From Cryobacterium tepidiphilum (GTDB taxonomy: Bacteria; Actinomycetota; Actinomycetes; Actinomycetales; Microbacteriaceae), in the NCBI RefSeq assembly GCF_003716325.1, contig NZ_RDSR01000011.1:31043-95042 (forward strand): a DNA stretch of 64,000 bases. The letters run 5' to 3'. The notes under the pieces are model-generated. The model was not told the origin of the DNA. It saw only the letters and a program-made list of their open reading frames with translations, and made no database searches. The translations under genes were made by a program, and so were the position numbers. This document shows, in pieces, positions 15,377 to 25,900 of this stretch (within the stretch, counting starts at the first letter, position 1; every line of letters begins with the position of its first letter).

Positions 15377-18300
15377 TCACGTTGACGAGGACCTCGCTGT
15401 GACCGCGCCCTCGGCCGCGCGATCCAGGGCGGCCGTCACCTCCGGCTTGCCGAACCGCAGGTAGAGGGCCGGCACGATGAACAGGTTCATCAGCGTCGAC
15501 GTGACGAGCCCGCCGAGAATGACCACGGCCATCGGGTGCTCGATCTCGTGGCCCGGGATATTGCCGAGAACCGCAAGCGGCACTAGGGCCAGCCCCGTGG
15601 CCAGGGTCGTCATCAGGATCGGTGCCAACCGTTCTCCCGCGCCGCGCAGCACCATCTGCGCGCTGAACGGCTCTCCTTCGAACATCTGGAGATGCTGGCA
15701 GTGCGAGATCAGGAGGATCCCGTTTCTGGCAGCGATTCCCATCACGGTCAAGAACCCCACCAGGGAGCCGAGCGACAGCACACCGCCGGTCAACCAAGCC
15801 GCGAAAACCCCGCCCACGAGGGCGACCGGCAGGGTCAGCATGATCAGGGTCGCGAGCCGCCAACTTCGGAATACCGCCTGCAACAGCAGGAAGATCATGA
15901 TGAGGGCCGCAACGGCCAGGAGGACCAGCCGTTGCGCCGCGTCCTGCCGCTCCGCATACTCACCCAGCACCTCCGCGTGGTAGCCGGACGGGAAGTCGAT
16001 CGTCGCGAGCCCCTGGTTGAGCTTCTGCACGAGCGCACCCAAGTCGCTATCGGTCACCGCATTGGCGCTCACGTCGATGCGTCGCGAGGAGTTGTCGCGC
16101 TCGATGTCGCTCGGTGTGGCGTTGACGCTCACCGTCGCGACGTCCGCGAGCCGAACGTGGCCGCCGTTCGGCACGTCGATCGTCATGTTCCCGATATTCG
16201 TGACGCTCGAGCGCACCTCGGGCGGGCTCCAGACCCGGACGTCGTAGACCTTGCCGTCACGCCACAGGTCACCCACTTCCTCGCTGGCCACCATCGCCGC
16301 CGCCGCGCGGCGCACATCGCCGGGTTTCAGGCCGTACGCCTGGGCCTTGGCCAGGTCGACCTTCACGTCGATCTGGGGCACGTCGACATCCAGTGACACA
16401 TGTTCGTCGGCGGACTCGGGGATTCCGGAGAGCACGTCGTCGACCTGGTCGGCGAGGTCACGGAGCACGTCGAGGTCGTCGCCGAAGAGCCGCACGACGA
16501 CGGCATCGCCCGTGCCGGTCAACACCTCCTCGATCCGCTCCTTCAAATAGGTCTGCACATTCCGGAACAGCCCGGGGTAGCTGTCGACCACCTTTTCGAT
16601 CTCCGCCCGGGTCTTGTCGTAGTCCACTGCCGGGTCGATGCTGATCCAGTGTTCGCCGAAGTTCACGCCGGCAATCTCGTCGGCGGAGAGCGCCTGCCCG
16701 ATGTGCGTGCCGCAATTGCGCACGCCGGTCACTGCCATCAGGTCCCTGCAGCCCTTCTGGGTGATGCGCACCTCCTCCGTGACGGAGGTCCCCGGCTGGC
16801 TGATCCAGTGGATCAGGAAATCCCGCTCCTTGAAGTTGGGCATCAACGATTGCCCGAGGAACGGCAGCGCCACGACACCGGCGAGCGTCGCCGCGGCGAA
16901 GACCAGGTATCCGGGCCTGGGCCGCCTGAGCATCCGCGTCATCGCGGCGTGGTAGCCGCGCTTCAGCACGCGCACCAGCGGCGGCTCCCGCGGGTCAAGG
17001 GGGGCTTTGCGCAGGAGGATCAGCGCCAGCGCCGGCGTGACCGTGAGCGCCACGAGCATCGACGCGAACACCGCCAACGTGTACGACACCGCGAGAGGTC
17101 GGAAGAACGCTCCGGTGAGGCCCTCGAGGAAGAAGATGGGCACGGCCGCCGCCACGATGATGAGTGTCGCGTACACGATCGGCCCGCGCACCTCGAGGGA
17201 CGCCTCCAGCACGACGGATGCGGTTGAACGGGTGCCGCCCATCGCACGGTGGTGACGCAATCGCCTGATGATGTTCTCAATGTCGATGATGGCGTCATCG
17301 ACCACGACCCCCACCGCGATCACCAGGCCAGCCAGGACCATGGTGTTGACACTGCTGCCGGTGAGCACGATGACCAAGCCTGCCGTGACCAGGGACAGCG
17401 GGATGGCGATCAGGCTGATGAGCGCCGTGCGCCACTGGAACAGGAATGCCCCGAGCACCATGATCACCAGGAGAATGCCCAGCAGCATCGACAGGCTCAG
17501 ATTGTTGATCGAGTCCTGGATGAACGTCGCTGGTCGAAAGATCGTCGTGTCGAAATGCACGCCGGGCATGGCCGGGGCGATCTCCTGCATGGCCTGCTCG
17601 ACGCCGCGCGTGACCTGCAGGGTGTTGCCCCACGGCAGCTTCTCCACCACCAGCATCAAGCCCTCACCGCCGTCGATCACGGCGTCACCGATCAGGGCGT
17701 TGTGGTCGGACACCACCTGGGCGACGTCACCCAGACGCAGCGGCCCGTCGGGGCGATTCTCAATGACGACTTGGGCCAGGTCGTCGGCGGATGCGATCGG
17801 GAGCACGTGCTGCACTCCCAACCGCTGGGAGGGGGTGTCGACGAAACCGCCGGTGCCCACGACCGTGCCGGGCGAGTAGGAGAGCAAGCCCGCGTTGAGG
17901 GCGTCATTCGTGATTCCCATCACTTGCTCGAGGGAGACGTCCGCGGCCTGCATCCGCTCGGGAAGGACCCTGACGTGCAGCGATTCCTTGCGCGCCCCCC
18001 AGATCGACACATTGGCAACACCCGGCACGGCGAGCAGCTGGGCGCGGATCTTGTAGTGCGCGAGCATGGACAGCTGGATGAGCGAGCGCGAGTCCGACGT
18101 CAGACCGATCTTCATGAATCGGCTGAGCGTGGACAATGGCTGCAGCATCAGCGGCGGCGCCGCCCAACTCGGAAGCGTCGGCGTGACGGCAGCGACACGT
18201 TCGGAGACCAATTGCCGGGCGGTCAGGAGATCCGTATTCGGCTCGAACACCATGACGATGTCGGACAGCTGCGGCACCGACTTCGATCGCAGCTGCTGCA

Positions 18301-18532
18301 AGCCTTCGACGCCGTTCAGCGCCTGCTCCATGGGCACAGTGACCAGCTGTTCCACCTCGGTCGCGCTCAAGCCGAGACAGGAGACCTGCACCTCCACACG
18401 CGGAGGGGAGAACTCTGGGAAGACATCGACCGGGGCAGTGCTGAGCTGCGCCGCTCCGATCAGCATGACGGCGCAGGCGAGCGCGACGATCATCGATCGG
18501 AACTTCAGGCTGAAACCGATGATCCTGCGCAT
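15377..18532 (-). CDS. Efflux RND transporter permease, CusA/CzcA (HME) type
   Basis: 1,051 residues, the usual RND length. The topology repeats twice: an N-terminal membrane helix, a large extracytoplasmic loop (VFPEFSPPRVEVQV onwards) and six-helix bundles. The TM4 proton-relay segment VAVGVVVDDAIIDIENI keeps the adjacent Asp pair and the Glu of HME-RND proteins. MMAL-type hydrophobic repeats and SLGSLVGFLTVMGIAARNGI match the second half. HME pumps export metal cations, but no metal-specific residue is claimed here. It is the last gene of a three-gene operon, 1 nt after the lipoprotein. RND pumps of this type are uncommon in Gram-positive bacteria. Confidence 0.9.
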   Translation of the reverse strand: MRRIIGFSLKFRSMIVALACAVMLIGAAQLSTAPVDVFPEFSPPRVEVQVSCLGLSATEVEQLVTVPMEQALNGVEGLQQLRSKSVPQLSDIVMVFEPNTDLLTARQLVSERVAAVTPTLPSWAAPPLMLQPLSTLSRFMKIGLTSDSRSLIQLSMLAHYKIRAQLLAVPGVANVSIWGARKESLHVRVLPERMQAADVSLEQVMGITNDALNAGLLSYSPGTVVGTGGFVDTPSQRLGVQHVLPIASADDLAQVVIENRPDGPLRLGDVAQVVSDHNALIGDAVIDGGEGLMLVVEKLPWGNTLQVTRGVEQAMQEIAPAMPGVHFDTTIFRPATFIQDSINNLSLSMLLGILLVIMVLGAFLFQWRTALISLIAIPLSLVTAGLVIVLTGSSVNTMVLAGLVIAVGVVVDDAIIDIENIIRRLRHHRAMGGTRSTASVVLEASLEVRGPIVYATLIIVAAAVPIFFLEGLTGAFFRPLAVSYTLAVFASMLVALTVTPALALILLRKAPLDPREPPLVRVLKRGYHAAMTRMLRRPRPGYLVFAAATLAGVVALPFLGQSLMPNFKERDFLIHWISQPGTSVTEEVRITQKGCRDLMAVTGVRNCGTHIGQALSADEIAGVNFGEHWISIDPAVDYDKTRAEIEKVVDSYPGLFRNVQTYLKERIEEVLTGTGDAVVVRLFGDDLDVLRDLADQVDDVLSGIPESADEHVSLDVDVPQIDVKVDLAKAQAYGLKPGDVRRAAAAMVASEEVGDLWRDGKVYDVRVWSPPEVRSSVTNIGNMTIDVPNGGHVRLADVATVSVNATPSDIERDNSSRRIDVSANAVTDSDLGALVQKLNQGLATIDFPSGYHAEVLGEYAERQDAAQRLVLLAVAALIMIFLLLQAVFRSWRLATLIMLTLPVALVGGVFAAWLTGGVLSLGSLVGFLTVMGIAARNGILLISHCQHLQMFEGEPFSAQMVLRGAGERLAPILMTTLATGLALVPLAVLGNIPGHEIEHPMAVVILGGLVTSTLMNLFIVPALYLRFGKPEVTAALDRAAEGAVTARSSST

Positions 18533-18533
18533 G

Positions 18534-18995
18534 TTATTCCTCCACGTCGAGTTCGGCGCCCAACAACTCCGAGGCGCCGACGATGACGACCGGCGTTCCG
18601 ACAGCGGGCCCGCTGGTGAGCTTCACCGCCTCCCCGTCGACACGGTCGACCGTCACCGGCTGCCGTACGAAGACCAGCGGTTCGGGGGTCACGTAGACCC
18701 ACGTCTTGCCAGTCGCGTCGTAGAGGAGAGCGGAGTACGGCACGGTGAGTCCGCCGCCGTCGGCCTTCTCCACGGGCGCCGTCGCCACCCCCAGTCGCTC
18801 GGCGCCCTGCGCGGACAGGGTGATCCGGCTCACGCCTCCACCGACGTCCTCCAACGTGGCGGGTTCGTTCACCCGCGTGGCCTCCGCAGTCTCGAGGCTG
18901 CAGCCGGCCAGTCCTCCCACCATCAGCGCGGTCAGCAGCGACCCCGCCATGCAACGACGCGCGGTCGTCGCCTGCGTGCTCTTCATCGTTCCCAT
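18534..18995 (-). CDS. Lipoprotein with RND-adaptor-like C-terminal domain
   Basis: About 153 residues from ATG at 18995 (preceded by GAGGAG; a GTG one codon earlier is possible). It has an N-terminal signal and lipobox (MVGGLAGCS), so it should be anchored by a lipidated Cys. The rest (LTVPYSALLYDATGKTWVYV and VKLTSGPAVGTPVVIVGASE) resembles the membrane-proximal beta domain of periplasmic adaptor proteins such as CusB. It lacks the coiled-coil hairpin and lipoyl domains, so it is a minimal adaptor. It sits between two RND genes with gaps of 1 and about 6 nt, indicating one complex. Confidence 0.8.
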   Translation of the reverse strand: MGTMKSTQATTARRCMAGSLLTALMVGGLAGCSLETAEATRVNEPATLEDVGGGVSRITLSAQGAERLGVATAPVEKADGGGLTVPYSALLYDATGKTWVYVTPEPLVFVRQPVTVDRVDGEAVKLTSGPAVGTPVVIVGASELLGAELDVEE

Positions 18996-19001
18996 CACTC
19001 C

Positions 19002-22000
19002 TCACGAACCAGCCATCGGGTGCAGAGTCGTACCCGGCTCCACAGCGTCGTCCCTGACCTGAACCCCGACCGCGGCCAGGACCGGGGGCAGCACGAACAG
19101 CGTCAGCACCGCCGAACTCACCAGGCCGCCCCACACCACCATCGCCAGGGGCAGGAACACCTCACGGCCCATCACGCCGCCGAGGGCGACGAACGGCAGC
19201 AGCATCGCCGCCGTGATCACCGCGGTCGCCACGGTCGGCACAAGCCCGTCGCGACTGGCACGCAGAGCGGGCCGCTCCCCCGTTGACGCGTGGCTGGCGG
19301 TCGCCTTGCGCGTGCGTTTCACCGCGATGATGCTGTCCCGCACAGCGATGCCGAGGACGGCGGCGAAGCCGAGAACGCTGACGAGCGAGTTGTAACCGCC
19401 GGTGAGGGCGGATGCGAGCACCCCGCCGCCCAGGGCGAAGGGAAGTCCGAGGAGAATGATCCCGGCGACCCGCCAGCTTCCTGCCGCGATCTGCAGAAGC
19501 ACCATCATGCCGATCAGTGCGGCGATCGCCACCGCCCAGATGAGCCGGGGGTCGCCCTGCTGGGCGACCAGTGGTGTGGGAATCTGGGCGTTGTACTCCT
19601 CGGGGAAGGAGATTCGCGCGATGCCCGCCCGCGCCTCCGCCTCGATGTCCGAAGGCGTCCGGCCTGAGTAGTCAGCAAGCACGTCAAGATAACGCTGCGT
19701 GTCAACATGCCTGACCTCGGTCTGGTTCGGCGCTATCTTGACCGTCGCGATGTCGCCCAGGCGGACCTGGCCGCCGTCGGGCGTGTCGATCAGCAAGTCG
19801 GTCACGCTTGTGAGGCTGTTTCCCGTCGACGGCACTCCCTTGACAACAACCTGGAACACCTTCTGCCGCTCGAACAGGAAGCCGACCTCCACCCCCTGCA
19901 CGAGGGCGGCGGCGGCACGGCGCACCTCGCCGGGCAGTATTCCCGCTTGCTGCGCGGCGTCCAGGTTCACCTCGATCTCGGCGATCGGTTGTTCGCTCGG
20001 TGCATCGATCCGGGCATGCGAGAGCCCGTCGATACCGGCGATCATGGACTTCACCTCCTCGGCCTTCGCCATGAGCGTGCCGGCATCGACGCCGAACACA
20101 CGCACCACGAATCCGGTCCGGATCCGGTTGCGTTCCGCGCTCACGCGGTCCTGCGAGTAGGTGAGAACCGTGCTCTTCATCCCGGGGTAACCGTCAACGA
20201 CGTCGCTGACCGCTTTCGCGGCGCTCTCATAGTCGGCATGGTCGTCGATCGTCACCCACATCTCAGCCGAGTTGACCCCGACGACCTGGTCGCCGGTGGT
20301 GGCCCGGCCGACGTCGGCCCCCACGTTGGCGACGCCGGGCACGGTGCGGATCTCGCTGCTGGCCCGTGCCGTGATCCGGTCCATCTCCTGGACAGAGGTC
20401 CCGGCGATCCCGTCCCAGCGGATCAGGACCGTGCGGTTCTGCAACACGGGAATCATGGGATCCCCGACGGCGAGGAGGGGTGCTGCCACGAGCGCGACCA
20501 GCCCCAGGGCAGCGGTGGCGCCGATCACCGGCCTGGATCGCCTGGACACCCACCGGAACGCGGTCAGGTGGCCGGCTCGCATCCGCTGGGCGAACGCCGT
20601 GGGCGCGCGGTCCGCCTCGGCTCGCAGGAGAGCAGCGGCCAGCGCCGGCGTCAGCGTCCAGGCAACGAGGGTGCCGACCGCGATGGACAGGAGGAAGGCG
20701 AGCACCAGCGGCACCATCAAGGCACGATCGACGGATTCGAGGAAGAAGGCCGGCGTGACCGCCAGCGCCATCACGAGCGCGGCGATCCCGATCGAGTTCC
20801 TGGTCTTGCGCAGTGCGGCGCCGATGAACGTGACCCGCGTCTGCTCCTGGACACCACGACTCCCCCCACGTTCCCAGCGGGCGTGCCGGAGTTCCTGCAG
20901 GTCCGCGACCACGTCGCCGACGACGACCGCGAGCGCGAGCACCAGTCCGGTGAACACGAGCGCGTTCAGCGTCACCCCGAGGGCGAACAACACCAGGGCC
21001 GACCCGACCACTGACACGGTGATCGCGATGAAGCCGACGAGACCGACTCGCCAGGAACGGAAGAACAGTCCCAGGAACACCACGGCAAGCACGAGGCTCA
21101 GCATCGACGCGAGGGCAAGGCTGCCGACAGCAGCCTGGATCGCGGATGCCGGCCGGTACACGGTGCTGTCGACCGACACCCCGCTCAGCCCGGGCTTCAG
21201 CTCGTCGAGGACCTTTTCCAGTTCTGCCGTGACCTGCAGCGTGTTGGCGCCTGGGAACTTCTCGATCACCAGGAGCAGTCCCGGCTCCTTCTCGGAGACG
21301 GTGTCGCCGATGAGCGGCTGGTGGTCTTCGACGACGGTGGTCACGTCGCCCAAGACCTGAGGCGTCCCTGTGACTCCTTCGATACTGACCTGTCCGAGCT
21401 CCTTCGGCGTCGTGATCGGCAGGATGTGCTGGATTCCCAGCCGCTGGTTCCCGGTTTCGATGAAGCCGCCCGTGCCCGGTGTGGAAGCCTCGAGGAAGCT
21501 CAGCGGGGACACCCAGACCGCATTGCCGGTCGTTCTGATGATCTGGTTCAGGGTGAGCCCCTTGGCCTGCAGCACCTTCTGGTCGACCTGCACCTGCATC
21601 TGTTGCTCGCGTTGCCCCCAGATGGAGACGTTCGCGACACCCGGAACACCCATCAGGCGCGGCTTGATGTTCCACCGCGCCAGGACTGACATTTCGAGGA
21701 GCGGCACAGCGGTTGAGGACAACCGCACCATCATCACCCTGCTGGTGGATGAGAGGGGTTGCATCAGAACCGGCGCCGTCGACACCTTCGGCAGCGAACG
21801 CGCCCGGGTCAGTCGCTCGGCGACCAGCTGGCGCGCGCGGAGGAGGTCGGTTCCCGGCTGGAAGACGAGTTCGATCGACGACAGCCCGGGGACGGAGGTC
21901 GAGCGGATCTCGTCGAGATAGGCGACACCGTTGAGAATGTCCACTTCCATCGGCGAGGTGATCAGCTGTTCGACCTCGACAGCCGACAACCCGAGCGCCT

Positions 22001-22154
22001 CGGTCTGCACCTCCACGTGCGGCGCGGCGAATTCTGGGAGCGAGTCAAGCGAACTGTGCGGCAGGAAGGTGATGCCGAGAGCGATGATTCCTGCCGCCAT
22101 CGCGAAGACCAGAAGCTTGAACTGGACGCTCCATCGCACGAACGAATTCGACAT
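19002..22154 (-). CDS. Efflux RND transporter permease, degenerate HME paralogue
   Basis: 1,050 residues from ATG at 22154 (MSNSFVRWSVQFKL); the open frame extends to 22403 without support. It has the same architecture as the gene at 15377-18532, with DSLPEFAAPHVEVQTEALGL in the first loop. In TM4 the relay reads LALAVVVGDVVADLQEL: the first Asp is replaced by Gly and the last acid by Gln-Glu, so proton coupling may be impaired. Paired RND subunits with unequal activity are known (for example MdtB-MdtC), and a heteromeric pump with the downstream paralogue is plausible. It is the first gene of the operon; a palindromic element lies upstream. Confidence 0.88.
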   Translation of the reverse strand: MSNSFVRWSVQFKLLVFAMAAGIIALGITFLPHSSLDSLPEFAAPHVEVQTEALGLSAVEVEQLITSPMEVDILNGVAYLDEIRSTSVPGLSSIELVFQPGTDLLRARQLVAERLTRARSLPKVSTAPVLMQPLSSTSRVMMVRLSSTAVPLLEMSVLARWNIKPRLMGVPGVANVSIWGQREQQMQVQVDQKVLQAKGLTLNQIIRTTGNAVWVSPLSFLEASTPGTGGFIETGNQRLGIQHILPITTPKELGQVSIEGVTGTPQVLGDVTTVVEDHQPLIGDTVSEKEPGLLLVIEKFPGANTLQVTAELEKVLDELKPGLSGVSVDSTVYRPASAIQAAVGSLALASMLSLVLAVVFLGLFFRSWRVGLVGFIAITVSVVGSALVLFALGVTLNALVFTGLVLALAVVVGDVVADLQELRHARWERGGSRGVQEQTRVTFIGAALRKTRNSIGIAALVMALAVTPAFFLESVDRALMVPLVLAFLLSIAVGTLVAWTLTPALAAALLRAEADRAPTAFAQRMRAGHLTAFRWVSRRSRPVIGATAALGLVALVAAPLLAVGDPMIPVLQNRTVLIRWDGIAGTSVQEMDRITARASSEIRTVPGVANVGADVGRATTGDQVVGVNSAEMWVTIDDHADYESAAKAVSDVVDGYPGMKSTVLTYSQDRVSAERNRIRTGFVVRVFGVDAGTLMAKAEEVKSMIAGIDGLSHARIDAPSEQPIAEIEVNLDAAQQAGILPGEVRRAAAALVQGVEVGFLFERQKVFQVVVKGVPSTGNSLTSVTDLLIDTPDGGQVRLGDIATVKIAPNQTEVRHVDTQRYLDVLADYSGRTPSDIEAEARAGIARISFPEEYNAQIPTPLVAQQGDPRLIWAVAIAALIGMMVLLQIAAGSWRVAGIILLGLPFALGGGVLASALTGGYNSLVSVLGFAAVLGIAVRDSIIAVKRTRKATASHASTGERPALRASRDGLVPTVATAVITAAMLLPFVALGGVMGREVFLPLAMVVWGGLVSSAVLTLFVLPPVLAAVGVQVRDDAVEPGTTLHPMAGS

Positions 22155-22450
22155 GTCAGCGGCCTTTCGTGATGGCGTGCCATCCGTCGGCACGCGCGAC
22201 TGACCGCTGGGCGGCCCGCGCTCAAAAGGAGCCCTGATGTGCTGAACCGATGTCAGACAACGGGCGCACGTACCACGAAGGCGCCCCGTGCCGACCGCCG
22301 TGCGTGCTCGATCTTCATCTGCTGATGTTTCCTCATGAAGAGGAATCGTGATCAGTTTCCCACCAACAGGCGCCCTACTACAAGTACCTATTTTTGTCCA
22401 CACCTACGAGCAGCTACTCAGAGGATTAACCGCAGATAGCTAGGATTCCG
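22155..22450. promoter_or_regulatory. Intergenic region upstream of RND operon
   Basis: No gene is visible in these 296 bases. They hold a short palindrome (TTCCTC-ATGAA-GAGGAA, 22329-22345) that could be an operator for the RND operon, and an A/T-richer stretch around 22385-22440. This should contain the RND promoter reading leftward. Confidence 0.4.
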
Positions 22451-22957
22451 TTACCTTTCGACGGCGAGCGTGAAGCCCACGTGCGACGCTGTGAATCCGA
22501 GCCGTTCGTAGAAGCGGTGCGCGTCGACCCGCGCCGCGTCGGAGGCGAGTTGGACCAGCTGCGCCCCGAGCTCCGGCGCCATTTCCACGGCCCAGCGGAC
22601 CATGGCCCGGCCGATCCCCCGGTTCCGATGGTCGGCGCGCACGCGCACCGACGCGATCTGCAACCGGGACGCCCCGACGCGGGTCAGTCCTGGAATCAGG
22701 GTCAGCTGCATCGTGGCGATGACCTCTCGCGCCGTCGACGTGGCCACGAGCAGCCGCTGCTCGGGACTGGCGTCGATAGCCGCGAACGCGCGTTCATACG
22801 CGGGACGGGCGTCGGTGCGGGCCGTGTCGCCATGGGCGGCCCCGATGGGGTCATCGGCAAGGAGTTCCAGGATCGCCGGCAGGTCGTCGGCGGTTGCGCG
22901 CCGCAGCGCCGCCGTACCGACGGGAAGAGGCAGGATGATGTCGCTCACGCCTGACAT
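22451..22957 (-). CDS. GNAT family N-acetyltransferase
   Basis: 168 residues if started at ATG 22957. The GNAT acetyl-CoA site is VRVRADHRNRGIGRAMVRWA near residue 105 (Q/RxxGxG/A pattern), with RFYERLGFTASHVGF at the C-terminus. The acceptor is unknown. A TACGAT -10 box at 22956-22961 overlaps the ATG and lies 7 nt before GTG at 22948. A leaderless transcript would therefore use GTG and make a 165-residue protein beginning VSDIILPLP. It lies just downstream of glnE on the same strand (16 nt). Confidence 0.85.
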   Translation of the reverse strand: MSGVSDIILPLPVGTAALRRATADDLPAILELLADDPIGAAHGDTARTDARPAYERAFAAIDASPEQRLLVATSTAREVIATMQLTLIPGLTRVGASRLQIASVRVRADHRNRGIGRAMVRWAVEMAPELGAQLVQLASDAARVDAHRFYERLGFTASHVGFTLAVER

Positions 22958-22961
22958 CGTA
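22956..22961 (-). promoter_or_regulatory. Possible -10 box for leaderless GNAT transcript
   Basis: TACGAT on the minus strand, then 7 nt, then GTG at 22948. It argues for the internal GTG start rather than the ATG at 22957. Confidence 0.35.
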
Positions 22962-22973
22962 GGCGCCCCGGGG

Positions 22974-25900
22974 TCACCCGGCAGAAGCGGTAGGCCGTTC
23001 CGGCGGTCCGTAGAAGCGGTTCTCGAAGACGACGCGGGCGCGACGCGTCAGCGCGAGGTATTCCTCATCGAGCCGGTTGGCGGATCCCGGCGGGAACGCG
23101 AGCACACGGGCGATGCCCTCCAGCTGCAGCCGGTCGACCGGGAGGACATCCGAGGTCTTGTTGGTCCACAGGGTGATGGCCGACCGCACGCGGGACGCGA
23201 AGATCCACGCCGCACGCAGCGTCGCGGCATCCGCTTCGCCCACCAGCCCGGCCTTCGTCGCCTCCGCCAGCGCGGTCAGGGTCGACGTGGTGCGCAGTTG
23301 CGGCAGCTCGGCGGCGTGCTGGAGCTGGAGCAGCTGCACGAACCACTCCACGTCGGAGAGCGAACCGCGGCCGAGTTTCAGGTGCCGGGTTCTGTCGGCC
23401 CCCTGCGGCAGGCGCTCGTTCTCCACGCGCGCCTTGATGCGCTTGACCTCGCGGATGTCGTGCTCGCTGATCGCAGCCGGGTAGCGCACGGCGTCGGCGA
23501 GGGCTTCGAAATCGCGCAGCAGCGCCGCGTCGCCGGCCACCCCGCGGGCGCGGAGCAGCGCCTGCGCCTCCCAGGTGAGCGACCAGCGCCGGTAGTAGGC
23601 GGCGTACGAGTCGAGCGAGCGGACCGTGACACCGTTCTTGCCCTCCGGTCGCAGGCCGATGTCCAGGTCGAGCGGGAGCGCCGGGTCGTCGGTGAGCCGG
23701 TTCAGCTCCCGCACCACGGCCTGCGCGCGGGAGTGCGCGGCCTCTCCCTCCAGGGAACCGTTGCGGAACACGTACATGACGTCGGCGTCTGAGCCGAGTC
23801 CGAGCTCCTCTCCCCCGAACCGGCCCATGCCGATCACGGCGAACTCGATGCCGTCCGGTGCCGGCTGGGCGTGCCCGGGCGAGTCGGTGGACTCGAGGGC
23901 GACGCCACGGATGGCGGCGAGGACCGCGGCGATGTACACGTTGGCGATGTCGCTGAGGCCTCGTCCCAGCTCCTCGATGGTGAGTTCGCCGAGGATGGCG
24001 GAGAAGGCGAGCCGCAGCACCTCGCGGCGGCGGAAGGTGCGGAGGATGCCCGCGACAGTGTCGGCGCTCTCGTGGCGGGCTACCACCGCCCGGGCCTCGT
24101 CGGCCAGTCCCGCCCGGCTGCGGGGGCGGAGATCCTTCGGGTCCTCCAGCCACGCGACCGCCTCCGGGACCTTCTCCAGCAGCTCGCCGATGAAGCGGGA
24201 GCCGGACAGCACGCGGGTGAGCCGGGACGCCGCGCCGGAGGAGTCCCGCAGCATGCGGAGGAACCAGTGCGTCGACCCCAGCGCGTCGCTCAGCCGTCGG
24301 AACGCGAGCAGGCCGTAGTCGGGGTCGGCGCCTTCCGAGAACCACTGCAGCATCACCGGCAGCAGGTGCCGCTGGATGGACGCACGCCGCGAGACGCCGG
24401 CGGTGAGGGCGCGGATGTGGGACAGGGCGTTGGTGGTGTTCTGGAAGCCGATCGCCGCCAGGCGCGCCTCCGCCTGCGCGCTGGTGAGGTTCAGCTCCTC
24501 GGTCGGCAGCGCCGCGACCGCCGACAGCAGCGGCCGGTAGAAGAGGCGCTCGTGCAGGCCGCGCACCCGGAGCTTGAGGGCCGTCCAGAGCCGCAGCAGT
24601 TCCGCCGCGGTGGGGGCGAGCTGGGTGCCGCGGGCGAGCACCCGCAGCTCGTCCTCGTCTCGGGGCACGAGGTGGGTGCGCCGGAGCTTCTCGAGCTGCA
24701 GGCGGTGTTCCATGAGCCGGAGGATGCGGTAGTCCCGGGCGAAGTCGGCCGCCTCGGCGCGCCCGATGTATCCCCCGTCGGCCAGGGCGTCGAGCGCCGG
24801 GAGCGTGCCGCGCTGCCGCACCGACTCGTCGGCCTGGCCGTGCACCAGCTGCAGGAGCTGCACGGTGAACTCGACGTCGCGGAGGCCGCCCGGGCCGAGC
24901 TTCAGCTGCACCCCCACCTCGTGGGGCGGGATGTTCTCGGTGACGCGCTCGCGCATCCGCTGCACCGACTCGACGAAATTGGCCCGGCTGGCGCTGGACC
25001 ACACCTTCGGAGCCACGGCGTCCACGTACCGGTCGCCGAGCTCGCGGTCCCCGGCGAGGGGGCGCGCCTTGAGCAGCGCCTGGAACTCCCAGCTCTTCGC
25101 CCAGCGCTCGTAGTACGCCAGGTGCGACTCGAGCGTGCGCACGAGGGCGCCGTCCTTGCCCTCCGGGCGCAGGTTCGGGTCGACCTCCCACAGCTCCGGC
25201 TCGGCGGCGGGCTGGTTGATGCCGCGCATCATGAGCATCGCCAGGCGGGTGCCGATGTCGACGGCGCGGCCGTTGCTGACACCGGATGCGTCGGCGCCGG
25301 TCTCGCCCGTGTCGTCACCGGTGCCTTCGGCGACGAAGATGACGTCGACGTCGCTCACGTAGTTGAGCTCGCGGGCGCCGGCCTTCCCCATGCCGATCAC
25401 GGCGAGCCGGGTCCCGCGCACGTCGGCGACGGGGAATACGCCGAAGGCGCCCTTCTGGCCGGAGCACATGCTCCTCGCGACGGCCAGGGCCGCCTCGAGC
25501 GCGGACGAGGCCAGGTCGGCGAGGGAGCTCGCGATCTGGTCGACGCCGGCGATCGGATCGGCTTGTTCGAGGTCGAAGGCGGCGACCTGGGCGAGGCGCC
25601 GGCGATACCGCACGCGGAGGGCAACCCAGGCCTCCTCGCCCACCAGCGCGGCGAACCCGTCGCGGGCACCGACGGCGTCGAGGAGGTCGGCCGTGAGGGA
25701 GTCCGCGTCAGGCAGCGCGTCGACCGGCTCGGCGAGCACCGCGAGCTCGGCGGGGCGCCGCTGGAAGAACTCGGCGAGGCCCGTGGAGGCGCCGAGCACC
25801 CGCAGCAGCCGCAGGGCGCCGCCGGGATGCCCCAGGAGAGCCTGCGTCTCGACCGGCCACTGCCGCAGCAATGACAGCAACGACGTGAGCGCGGCATCCG

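Noticed and set aside
16400..18586. Long plus-strand open frames opposite the RND gene
   Set aside because: His/Gln/Arg-rich antisense translation without domains or ribosome binding sites.
23065..25874. Very long open frames overlapping glnE on both strands
   Set aside because: These are shadows of a strongly coding GC-rich gene; glnE motifs are unambiguous in the chosen frame.
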